Assembly (NCBI RefSeq): GCF_013337045.2
Contig: NZ_CP118260.1
Location: 124,001-188,000, forward strand
From: Agrobacterium vitis
GTDB lineage: Bacteria; Pseudomonadota; Alphaproteobacteria; Rhizobiales; Rhizobiaceae
Direction of reading: 5' to 3'
Length of the DNA stretch: 64,000 nt
The notes beneath the pieces were generated by a model. The model worked only from the letters and a program-made list of their open reading frames with translations. It made no database searches and was not told where the DNA came from. The translations under genes were made by a program, and so were the position numbers. This document shows positions 56,730 to 64,000 of this stretch, piece after piece (the stretch's first letter is position 1; each line of letters opens with the position of its first letter).

Positions 56730-56780
56730 AAACCCCGGAAAATTCCAGCTCCCGCTGGACCAAAATCGGGGGGCACGTCA
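56730..56780. repeat. Solo right end of a related IS element
   Basis: GGAAAATTCCAGCTCCCGC then TGGACCAAAATCGGGGGGCACGTCA repeats the pattern of the neighbouring IS right end (GGAAAACTCTAATTCCCGGC, GGTCCAAGGTTTGGTCCCAG). Its outer tip (TGACGTGCC on the minus strand) starts exactly at 56780, where the orfB of the next element is cut. It marks a second, mostly lost insertion. Confidence 0.6.
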
Positions 56781-57738
56781 ATAGCAGTTGCCCTTGCCTG
56801 ACATCGATGGCCGCACGCCGTGGACCTGCAGCTTTTTCTGGAAGTCGTAGGAGCAATATTGGCTGCCGCGACCGGAATGGAAAATACATCCTTTGGGTGG
56901 CTGGCGCAGGTTTATGGCCATTTCCAAGGCTCGGGTCGCCAGGTCCTTCTTCATCCGGTCGCTGACAGCCCAACCAACCACGCGCCGACTGAACAGATCG
57001 ATGACGACCGCAAGGTAGAGCCAGCCCTCAGTGGTCCAGATATAGCTGATGTCGCCCGCCCATTTCTGGTTGGGCGCAGCAGCCAGAAAATCCCCGTCCA
57101 GCAGATTGGGAGCAACGCCAAGGTGGTGCTGGCTATCGGTGGTGACCTTGTGGCGGTGGGTGCGAATAGGCCGTATCCCATTGATCTTCATCAGCCGTCC
57201 CACACGACGCTCGCTCACTTCAAGCCCCACCTCTTTGAGCTCCATTGTCATCCGAGGCCTGCCATAGGTGCCACGGCTCAAGGTATATTGCTCGCGGATG
57301 TGCGCCAGCAGCTTCAGATCTGTGCGAGCACGCTGGCAGGTGGGGCGCGACGCCCAGGCCCGATAGCCGCACGTGGACACCTGCAAGACGCGGCATAGTC
57401 CTTCGACAGGCCAGCGATCGCGGTGCTCATGAATGAAGGCAAATCTCACGATTTTTGGCTCGCGACGAACTGCGTAGCTTTTTTAGAATGTCCCTCTCCT
57501 CCTTGAGGATACGGTTTTCCAGGCGCAGCCGCTCATTCTCACGGGCCAGATCGGCCTGTGGCTCCGTTACCAGATCTGTCGGGCGATAGTGAGAAATCCA
57601 CTTGCCAAGCGTCGACTTGCCCACCCCCAAATCCGCTGCAATCCGTTCCCGTGACAGCCCGCTGGTCAGCGCAATCCGAACAGCCTCTCGCTTAAAATCT
57701 TCAGTATGTTTAATCATCTCGCCGGTCTCCTGATCCAA
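56778..57738 (-). pseudogene. IS3-family transposase OrfAB, truncated and catalytically mutated
   Basis: OrfA (57427-57738; HTEDFKREAVRIALTSGLSR, coiled coil ENERLRLENRILKEERDILK) overlaps OrfB (56778-57449). A slippery AAAAAAG at 57484-57478 would give a -1 fusion reading KKSYAVRREPKIVRFAFIHE. OrfB has the first Asp (WAGDISYIWT), but the second is Gly (IFHSGRGSQYCS in place of HSDRGSQY). The protein ends at SGKGNCY, before the catalytic Glu, where the other IS end begins. Two independent lesions make it dead. Confidence 0.85.
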
Positions 57739-57768
57739 GCTTAAAACGCTCAGGTGACCGGCACAAAT

Positions 57769-57782
57769 CCGTTACAAGTCCA
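57769..57782 (-). repeat. Outer end of the minus-strand IS3-type element / right island edge
   Basis: CCGTTACAAGTCCA lies just beyond orfA (start 57738). Read on the minus strand it begins TGGACTTGTAACGGATTTGT, the expected left end of the element. The same 14 bases occur inverted at 47674-47687, on the other side of the Rhs island. Confidence 0.55.
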
Positions 57783-57801
57783 ATTTGAGGTATTCAATTT
57801 T

Positions 57802-57837
57802 TCAAGCTGAGGATGCGTCAGCATCTTCGAGACTTGA
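57802..57837. repeat. GAGGATGC-family hairpin
   Basis: TCAAGCTGAGGATGC pairs imperfectly with GCATCTTCGAGACTTGA around GTCA. It lies beyond the island edge, next to the kinase terminator. Confidence 0.6.
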
Positions 57838-57839
57838 TA

Positions 57840-57864
57840 TTAGAGCATCGTTCCGATGCTCTAA
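57840..57864 (-). terminator. Hairpin at the end of the sensor-kinase gene
   Basis: TTAGAGCATCG and CGATGCTCTAA are exact reverse complements around TTC. The stop codon of the kinase gene (57863-57861) lies inside the stem. This GAGCATCG palindrome is also frequent between genes in Rhizobiaceae. Confidence 0.65.
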
Positions 57865-59183
57865 AGCGCGAGCTGGGGTATGTCGATCCGTACAATAAGG
57901 CCCGTCGGGTGATTGGACAGTAGGGTAATTTTGCTCTGATGGGCATGTGCTATATCTGCGACAATCGACAGACCGAGGCCAAAACCAGCGCGTTTGCTAC
58001 GCGAAGCGTCTCCTTTGAAAAACGGTTCGAAAACCTTTTCTCTGAGATCTTTGGGAATGCCTGGTCCGTCATCGATCACCAGGATCGAAAAAACTGGGCC
58101 ATTGACCTGGAGTTTGACGAGGATGGTTTTTCCAAACTTGGTTGCATTGTCGCAAAGATTGGTGACTGCCCGCATGATCGAGAGCGGTCGGCAGTTGGCG
58201 ATCAGCTTGTTCGGCCCCTGATATTCGACATCGAAGCCTATGTCTGAAAAATCACTGCAAACGGTTTGCAGGATGCTCGCAACATCAACGCGTTCAATAC
58301 CTTCGGTTGCAAAATCATCACGGAGATAGTTCAGGCTTTCGGTCAGAAGATCATCGATATGATCAATATCCGTCAGCAGGGCTTCCCGTAAGGCACCGGC
58401 CTCCATGCGCTCCGAGCGCAATCTGAGCCGCGTCAAGGGAGTGCGAACGTCATGACTAATCCCCCTCAGCATTCGGGTCCGGCCATCCACCATGATGCGA
58501 ATACGATTTCGCATGCCGTTCAGCGCACGGGCAAGCAGTAGGATCTCAATCGTGCCGCGCTCCTCGAAAATCTGGGAGCTATTGTTGATATCCGACTTTA
58601 TCGCTGCCTCGGATATTCTCTTTATCGGTTCGGTCACCGCCCTGATCGCAAAGGCGAAGAAAAAAGCCATCAAGACGACCACCGCGATAAAGTAATAGGT
58701 CGTTTGGCTGAGAAACGAAGTCGTCAGAATCGTATCGGGAAGACCGAAAAATATAACCATTGTCTGGTCATCCACTTTCTCGGCAAACACACGACGGCCA
58801 TCCAGAAACGCGCGCCAGCCGCCAAGGGGCGGTTCCCCGTCAGGCGGAAACAGAAAATCGACAAATGTCTCGGCAAAACCCTGGAACTCGGGGGAGGTCT
58901 TGAACTTGTCAGACAGCGATATCGGTGCAAGCGAGACCTCCAAGCCTGCGCGTTGCGCGTTGGTTAGAATGGAGGTGCGTTCGTCAGGAGAGGCCTGTGC
59001 CAAAACAAGCGCGAGGGTCCTGACCTGTGTGGCGGTGCTTTCCAGATTGGGGATGGCGTAATCATTTTTCGCGACATTTTCCAATGTCCTGCCTGTTAAG
59101 ATGACGGTGACCAATGCCAGGAGAATGATGACGGTGATTTGGCCGCGAAGGGTTCTTGGTAACGCACGAAAATTCCTAGACAT
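57861..59183 (-). CDS. Two-component sensor histidine kinase
   Basis: A 440-residue inner-membrane kinase. Helix 1 (ITVIILLALVTVILTG), a periplasmic domain of about 130 residues, helix 2 (YYFIAVVVLMAFFFAFAI), HAMP (RAVTEPIKRISEAAI), H-box (LRGISHDVRTPLTRLRLRSE), N-box (NLCDNATKFG) and G-boxes (VIDDGPGIPKDLREK, GFGLGLSIVADIAHAH). The ATG at 59183 overlaps the regulator stop (ATGTCTAG) and follows AAGAGG; an ATG at 59219 is a weaker choice. It pairs with the regulator upstream. Confidence 0.93.
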   Translation of the reverse strand: MSRNFRALPRTLRGQITVIILLALVTVILTGRTLENVAKNDYAIPNLESTATQVRTLALVLAQASPDERTSILTNAQRAGLEVSLAPISLSDKFKTSPEFQGFAETFVDFLFPPDGEPPLGGWRAFLDGRRVFAEKVDDQTMVIFFGLPDTILTTSFLSQTTYYFIAVVVLMAFFFAFAIRAVTEPIKRISEAAIKSDINNSSQIFEERGTIEILLLARALNGMRNRIRIMVDGRTRMLRGISHDVRTPLTRLRLRSERMEAGALREALLTDIDHIDDLLTESLNYLRDDFATEGIERVDVASILQTVCSDFSDIGFDVEYQGPNKLIANCRPLSIMRAVTNLCDNATKFGKTILVKLQVNGPVFSILVIDDGPGIPKDLREKVFEPFFKGDASRSKRAGFGLGLSIVADIAHAHQSKITLLSNHPTGLIVRIDIPQLAL

Positions 59184-59901
59184 GAACCTCTTCCACGACG
59201 GCAGTGAAGACATAGCCACCCAAGCGAACCGTTTTCAAAAGCGCCGGGTCTCGCGGGTCTTTTTCGATCTTCTGTCGCAACCGGCTGATATGGACATCAA
59301 TGCTGCGTTCGATCGGGCCTGCCAGGCCCGCATGGGTCGCGCTCAGCAATTGCTCCCTGGTCAGCACGCGTCCAGGGTTTTGGCAGAAGGCCAGCAGCAA
59401 ATCGAACTCATGGGTGGTCATTGCAACGCGAGCGTGGCTTGGATCGTGGATCTGCCGCCGGGCAGGATCAACCTGCCATCCATCGAAGCGGAAAAAGCTT
59501 TTCCGTAAACTGTCTGGCCGTTGAGATGTCACTCTGGAGCGCCTGAGAAGACCTTTGATCCGTGCCGTCAATTCCCTGAGAACGAAAGGCTTTGTGACAT
59601 AGTCGTCAGCGCCGATTTCCAGACCGACGACACGGTCGATATCGCTGCTCACCGAGGTCAGCATCAGGATGGGAATATCGCCGCTGCCTCGAAGCCGCCT
59701 GCAGATGCTAAATCCGTCCTCTCCGGGCAGCATCACATCGAGGACGACGAGATCGAACTCCAGTGCACGCATCTTGGCGTCCATGTCGGCGCCATCCGCT
59801 GCGACCTCGACGAGCATTCCTTGCTCGTTGAGGCTATCGCGGACCATGCCGGCAATCTGCTCGTCATCTTCTACAATCAGGATCTTGGGCGCTTCCGACA
59901 T
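59176..59901 (-). CDS. OmpR-family response regulator
   Basis: A 241-residue regulator: receiver with KILIVEDDEQIAGMVRDSLN, phospho-Asp in FDLVVLDVMLPGEDG, Thr/Ser in ILMLTSVSSD and Lys in GADDYVTKPFVLREL. The winged-helix output domain ends with REQLLSATHAGLAGPIERSI then DVHISRLRQKIEKDPRDPAL. It is the first gene of a two-gene unit with the kinase and diverges from the RND efflux operon, its probable target. Confidence 0.95.
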   Translation of the reverse strand: MSEAPKILIVEDDEQIAGMVRDSLNEQGMLVEVAADGADMDAKMRALEFDLVVLDVMLPGEDGFSICRRLRGSGDIPILMLTSVSSDIDRVVGLEIGADDYVTKPFVLRELTARIKGLLRRSRVTSQRPDSLRKSFFRFDGWQVDPARRQIHDPSHARVAMTTHEFDLLLAFCQNPGRVLTREQLLSATHAGLAGPIERSIDVHISRLRQKIEKDPRDPALLKTVRLGGYVFTAVVEEVHV

Positions 59902-60032
59902 CGCTTATCCATTGTTGCTTGTAAAAAGGGTCGCTTCCCCTTCAAAACATTCTCTTACCATAATCGTTTCAGGCTTCGGACGTCTTATATATTAAGATTT
60001 GTTGTACTCGATCGGACCAGACGACAGGCCTT

Positions 60033-60050
60033 TAACAAAACTTAACAGAA
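60033..60050. promoter_or_regulatory. Direct repeat, candidate OmpR-type regulator site
   Basis: TTAACA at 60034-60039 recurs at 60044-60049, exactly 10 bases apart (TTTAACAAAACTTAACAG). OmpR-type regulators bind as dimers to direct repeats with about this spacing. The site lies between the regulator gene and the efflux operon, 95 bases before the adaptor start. Confidence 0.5.
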
Positions 60051-60143
60051 TGAAACACCCAACCGATCATCCATGTGGGAGAGAACGGCAGTCAATCTGC
60101 TGCCTCTTTTACCGGAGGCACGCCAGCAAACACTGGAGTGCAC

Positions 60144-61220
60144 ATGCTGAGACGAATGATCCTATGTACCACAGGCGTTTTTGCCGTGCTTCTAAGCGCC
60201 TGTTCGGATGAAGCCAGCACGCAAAAGACACCTCGCGCCATTAAGGCGGTCACAGTCAAATCGGAGCTTGTCGGGGAGGTCTTTCGCCAGACCGGCGAGA
60301 TCCGTCCGCGTTATGAAACGCCGATGAGCTTCAGGATCGACGGACTGGTGGCTTTTCGCGTCGAGACGGGATCATCCGTGAAAAAGGGGGATGTGCTTGC
60401 AACAGTAGAAAAGACGCCAGCCTTGATCAACGTCGCGTCCGCATCCGCGCAAGTCGATGAGGCAAAATCGGATCTGGCACTGGCGGATTTGACCGCAGCC
60501 CGGAACTGGGAACTCATTGGCAAGAATGCGGTATCGCGAGCTCAGGTCCAGCAGAGCGATGCCAATCTGCAAGCGGCGAAGTCAAAGCTCGAAGTCGCCG
60601 CCGCGACTTTGGCGAGCGCGCAACAGAACCTCTCCTATACGGATCTGAAAGCGGGACGAGACGGTGTCGTTTCAGGCGTCTCCATCAATGTGGGCCAGGT
60701 CGTGACCACAGGGCAAACGGTTCTGACCCTCAGCTCCGACACCGAACTCGACGCGGTCTTCGACGTGCCTGAACAGATGTTGATTGAAAACCTGAACGAA
60801 AGCGACGTGGAGGTCAGCCTGCTGTCCAATCCGACCCTGACCGCCAAAGGAAAGGTTCGTGAAGTCACGCCTTCCGCTGACGCGGCGACGCGCACCTACC
60901 GGGTCAAAGTCACGCTGGATGGTGCCTTGGGCAGCGCGCCTCTGGGCGCTGCGGTTGCCGGCAAAGTAACCCTTTCGCCAAAACGTCTTTTCAAGGTTCC
61001 GGCATCTGCACTGACCAGCCGGGGGCAGGACCAGGCGGTTTTCGTCTACCTGCCGGAAACCAGGACACTCCAGGTTCGCTCGGTCAAGATCGAACGATAT
61101 GGCGAAAACGACATGCTCATTTCAGAAGGACTGGCCGATGGCGACATCGTCGCCACGGCCGGGGTGAGCAAATTGCGCGATGGCGAGGCGGTTACTGTTG
61201 AGAAGGGGGCGCAATCGTGA
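60144..61220 (+). CDS. RND efflux periplasmic adaptor (membrane fusion) lipoprotein
   Basis: A 358-residue adaptor. The start at 60144 follows TGGAG and gives a lipoprotein signal (LCTTGVFAVLLSACSDEAST, lipobox LLSAC). Then come a lipoyl-like half (RIDGLVAFRVETGSSVKKGD), a short helical hairpin of about 90 residues (ASAQVDEAKSDLALADLTAA), the second lipoyl half (TDLKAGRDGVVSGVSINVGQ), beta-barrel and membrane-proximal domains. An in-frame start at 60075 would put 23 residues before the signal. It overlaps the pump gene and links the pump to an outer-membrane channel not present here. Confidence 0.93.
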   Translation: MLRRMILCTTGVFAVLLSACSDEASTQKTPRAIKAVTVKSELVGEVFRQTGEIRPRYETPMSFRIDGLVAFRVETGSSVKKGDVLATVEKTPALINVASASAQVDEAKSDLALADLTAARNWELIGKNAVSRAQVQQSDANLQAAKSKLEVAAATLASAQQNLSYTDLKAGRDGVVSGVSINVGQVVTTGQTVLTLSSDTELDAVFDVPEQMLIENLNESDVEVSLLSNPTLTAKGKVREVTPSADAATRTYRVKVTLDGALGSAPLGAAVAGKVTLSPKRLFKVPASALTSRGQDQAVFVYLPETRTLQVRSVKIERYGENDMLISEGLADGDIVATAGVSKLRDGEAVTVEKGAQS

Positions 61221-64000
61221 GCGAACAATCACCCCAGTCGCGTGCCCGGTTCAATTTATCGAAATGGGCTCTTGGCCATCAGTCATTTGTTATCTTCCTG
61301 ATGTTTGCCGCGATCATCAGTGGCATCCTGAGCTATCAAAAGCTCTCGCGTAATGAAGATCCACCATTCACCATCAAAACGATGGTCGTCGGGGCGCGTT
61401 GGCCGGGTGCCAGTGCGACAGACACTGTGAACTTGTTGACCGACAAACTCGAAAAGAAGCTCTCCGAGACGCCGCATCTCGATTATACCCAAAGCTACAC
61501 GCGGCCCGGCCAGTCGGTCATCATGGTGAACCTGCGTGACGACACGCCGCCCGCTGAAGTCGATGGTATCTGGTACACGGTTCGCAAGAAGATCTCGGAT
61601 ATCACCTCGACATTGCCCGAAGGGGTCGAGGGGCCATTCTTCGACGATGAATTCGGTGACACCTATGGAAGCATTTATGCTTTCCGGGCAGAGGGGATCA
61701 ACCAACGTGAACTGCGCGACCGCGTGGAGGCAATCCGTGGTGAAATCCTGTCCTTGCCAGATATCGGCAAGGTCAACATTCTCGGCACCCAGGACGAGCA
61801 GATCGTCATCGAATTCGCGCAGAGCAAGCTTGCCAGCCTGGGTATCGATCCGTCTGCCGCAATCGAAGCCATCAGAGCCCAGAATTCCGTCAATCCGATT
61901 GGAACCGTCCGGACCAGCGAGGAAAAGATTTCGGTTCGTGTCACCGGAGCCTTTGCCTCCGAAGACAGCCTGAAAGATATAACCTTAAAGCTTGGCAGCC
62001 GATATTTTCGGCTCGACTCCATCGCGACGATCTCCCGCACGATCACCGATCCGCCTGCCGCCTCGGTGCGGGTAAACGGAAAGGAGGTCATTGGTCTGGC
62101 CGTTTCGATGGCAAAGGATGGAAACCTTCTCTCTTTCGGCGAGGCCCTGAAAGATCGCATGCACGCGATTGCCTCCAATCTTCCCTACGGGATCGAGATG
62201 ATCCAAGTCGCGGATCAGTCGGCAGTCGTCAAGGATGCCGTCAACGGCTTCATGAAGGTTCTGGTGGAGGCGATCGTCATCGTGCTGGCCGTCTCTTTTG
62301 TCTCCCTGGGGGCAAGGGCCGGGTTGGTTATCACCGCCTCCATTCCCATCGTTCTTGCCCTGACATTCCTGGGTATGGAATTGACCGGCGTCGGACTTCA
62401 GAGAATTTCGCTGGGCGCCTTGATTATCGCATTGGGCCTGCTGGTGGATGATGCGATGATCACCGTCGAAAGCATGGTCTCCTGCCTTGAAAAAGGCAAG
62501 TCGCGTCTGGTTGCGGCAACCCATGCCTATGAGACCACCGCATTTCCGATGCTGACCGGCACATTGGTGATGATCGCAGGCTTCATTCCAGTGGGTTTTG
62601 CCGCCTCAAGTGCGGGAGAATATACCCTCTCCCTGTTCATGGTGATCCTGATTGCTCTGTCGTCCTCCTGGATCGTTGCGGTACTGTTTTCGCCGATCCT
62701 TGGCACCTGGATATTGCCCCGCAGCCTTGCACATACCCATAAGAAGACGGGTATCGTCATGGCTACCTATCGCAAAATACTGGGCTGGAACCTCAAGCAT
62801 CGGTGGCTGACGATCCTGTTGGCGACTGCCGCTTTTGCCTTGTCCCTTGGTGGGCTCGGGCAATTGAAACAGCAGTTCTTTCCGGCGTCCGACAGACCGG
62901 AACTGCTGGTCAGTCTCACGCTTCCTCAAAATGCATCGCGGGCCGCGACAGACATTCGTGCGCGCGAATTGGAAGCGATCTTGCGAACCGACCGCGACAT
63001 CGATCATTTCATCACCTATGTCGGTTCAGGCTCCATTCGCTTTTATCTGCCGATGGATCTGCAACTCGACAACGACAATGTCACGGAAACAGTCGTCGTC
63101 GCCAAAAGTGTTGAAAAACGGGAGAGTGTCCGCCGCAAGATCGAAGCTGTGCTCAATGAGCGTTTTTCGGATATCGTCACGCGTGTTTCGCCTCTTGAAC
63201 TCGGTCCTCCCGTCGGATGGCCGCTGAAGTTCCGGGTTTCCGGGCCGGATTATCAGCAGGTTCGTGCCCTGTCGACAAAAGTGGCTGCGATCATCGGTCA
63301 AAATCCAGATACCCGCGACGTCAATCTCACGGCTGGCGAACCGCAGAAAAGCGTGACGATCAAGGTCAACCAGATCGAAGCGCGCACATTGGGTATGAGT
63401 TCGGAATCCATCGCCAGTGAGATCGCGGCCGTCTTTTCGGGATCGAAAGTCACCACGGTTCGCGACAAGGACAAACTCGTTGATGTCATGGTCAAGGGCG
63501 TTGAAGCCGACCGTAACTCGGTCTCGACCATCGGCAATCTCGAACTGCGCACCGGCGATGGAAACTATGTGCCGCTTCGGCAAGTCGCTTCGGTTGCCTA
63601 CGGGATGGAAGACCCGATCATCTGGCGCCAGCAAGGAAAGCCGATGATCACTGTTCAGGCTGACGTTGAAAAGAATGCGTTGGCCGCCATGGTCGCCGAG
63701 CAAGCCGATGCCCAGCTCAATGCTCTGCGCGCGGAGCTTCCCATGGGTTACTCTATTATTGCAGGCGGCATCACGGAAGAATCCGAGAAAGGCAATTCGT
63801 CGATCTACGCCGTTATTCCTGTGATGCTGTTTGCCATTGCAGTTCTGTTGATGGTCCAGATGCAGAGCTTTTCCAGAATGGCCTTGGCTCTGTTCATGGC
63901 GCCATTCGGCCTCATCGGCGTGGTCGCAGCCATGTGGCCGACTGGTACGCCCATGGGTTTTGTCGCGCAACTTGGTGTCATCGCCTTGTGCGGGATGATC
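61217..64000 (+). CDS. RND efflux pump inner-membrane permease (3' end outside window)
   Basis: 928 codons from GTG 61217 (GTGA overlap with the adaptor stop) to the window end; full-length members have about 1020-1040. Helix 1 (QSFVIFLMFAAIISGILSYQ), porter domain start (NEDPPFTIKTMVVGARWPGA), then the helix 4 region with the proton-relay acidic pair (ISLGALIIALGLLVDDAMIT), and the second half repeating the pattern (LKHRWLTILLATAAFALSLG; QQFFPASDRPELLVSLTLPQ). The sequence resembles the subfamily of AcrB-like pumps with short porter loops found with lipoprotein adaptors. The substrate is unknown. Confidence 0.94.
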   Translation, partial: MSEQSPQSRARFNLSKWALGHQSFVIFLMFAAIISGILSYQKLSRNEDPPFTIKTMVVGARWPGASATDTVNLLTDKLEKKLSETPHLDYTQSYTRPGQSVIMVNLRDDTPPAEVDGIWYTVRKKISDITSTLPEGVEGPFFDDEFGDTYGSIYAFRAEGINQRELRDRVEAIRGEILSLPDIGKVNILGTQDEQIVIEFAQSKLASLGIDPSAAIEAIRAQNSVNPIGTVRTSEEKISVRVTGAFASEDSLKDITLKLGSRYFRLDSIATISRTITDPPAASVRVNGKEVIGLAVSMAKDGNLLSFGEALKDRMHAIASNLPYGIEMIQVADQSAVVKDAVNGFMKVLVEAIVIVLAVSFVSLGARAGLVITASIPIVLALTFLGMELTGVGLQRISLGALIIALGLLVDDAMITVESMVSCLEKGKSRLVAATHAYETTAFPMLTGTLVMIAGFIPVGFAASSAGEYTLSLFMVILIALSSSWIVAVLFSPILGTWILPRSLAHTHKKTGIVMATYRKILGWNLKHRWLTILLATAAFALSLGGLGQLKQQFFPASDRPELLVSLTLPQNASRAATDIRARELEAILRTDRDIDHFITYVGSGSIRFYLPMDLQLDNDNVTETVVVAKSVEKRESVRRKIEAVLNERFSDIVTRVSPLELGPPVGWPLKFRVSGPDYQQVRALSTKVAAIIGQNPDTRDVNLTAGEPQKSVTIKVNQIEARTLGMSSESIASEIAAVFSGSKVTTVRDKDKLVDVMVKGVEADRNSVSTIGNLELRTGDGNYVPLRQVASVAYGMEDPIIWRQQGKPMITVQADVEKNALAAMVAEQADAQLNALRAELPMGYSIIAGGITEESEKGNSSIYAVIPVMLFAIAVLLMVQMQSFSRMALALFMAPFGLIGVVAAMWPTGTPMGFVAQLGVIALCGMI

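Overview
The window comes from the chromosome or a large replicon of an alphaproteobacterium, most likely a member of the Rhizobiaceae (Rhizobium/Agrobacterium/Allorhizobium group). This is read from the moderately GC-rich coding DNA, the many ABC importers with dedicated GntR/LacI regulators, an IalB-family protein, and small palindromic intergenic repeats of the rhizobial RIME type. I could not run a search, so the genus is an inference.

Region 1 (1-12.2 kb) is carbohydrate uptake. An RbsA-type sugar ATPase gene cut by the window edge diverges from a FadR-type GntR regulator, with a perfect 8+8 bp operator-like palindrome between them. A complete CUT1 importer follows (binding protein, two permeases, MalK-like ATPase), then two different candidate alpha-L-fucosidases (GH95 and GH151-like) and a LacI regulator. 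Together they look like a locus for fucosylated glycans. A chemoreceptor gene (12.6-14.9 kb) follows on the minus strand.

Region 2 (15.1-32.3 kb) is an organosulfur scavenging island. It holds a flavin monooxygenase of the NtaA/SnaA/DszA family, two tandem SfnB/DszC-like acyl-CoA dehydrogenase-fold proteins, MetY (sulfhydrylation of O-acetylhomoserine), a ribose-type ABC importer, and an operon of amino-acid ABC importer + MmgE/PrpD protein + second NtaA-type monooxygenase. That last operon resembles the Bacillus subtilis yxe operon for S-(2-succino)cysteine.

Region 3 (32.3-47.7 kb) is mixed. It contains a decayed IS21-family element, a large autotransporter translationally coupled to an IalB-family protein, a LuxR-type response regulator convergent with a hybrid histidine kinase, katG with a strong terminator, and a divergent LacI/MFS locus with a DapA-family lyase and a YhcH-family protein, governed by a 16-bp perfect palindrome.

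Region 4 (47.7-57.8 kb) is an IS-bounded accessory island. An IS6-family element lies on the left, and nested, broken IS3-family elements lie on the right. Between them is a secreted SpvB/TcdB-like Rhs shell protein of 1729 residues that stops just after the start of the Rhs core signature. Overlapping its stop codon is a second gene with a good ribosome binding site. This gene encodes a leader with a hydrophobic segment, the missing end of the Rhs core (PDDWDP...), a linker and a GIY-YIG/URI-like toxin domain. It is broken by an amber codon, a frameshift and a TGA, and is followed by an apparently intact Imm26-like immunity gene. I consider this split Rhs shell/tip arrangement the most interesting item in the window.

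Region 5 (57.8-64 kb) is a two-component system (OmpR-type regulator, sensor kinase) divergent from an RND efflux operon (lipoprotein adaptor, pump; pump cut by the window end), with a 10-bp-spaced direct repeat between them that fits an OmpR-type binding site.
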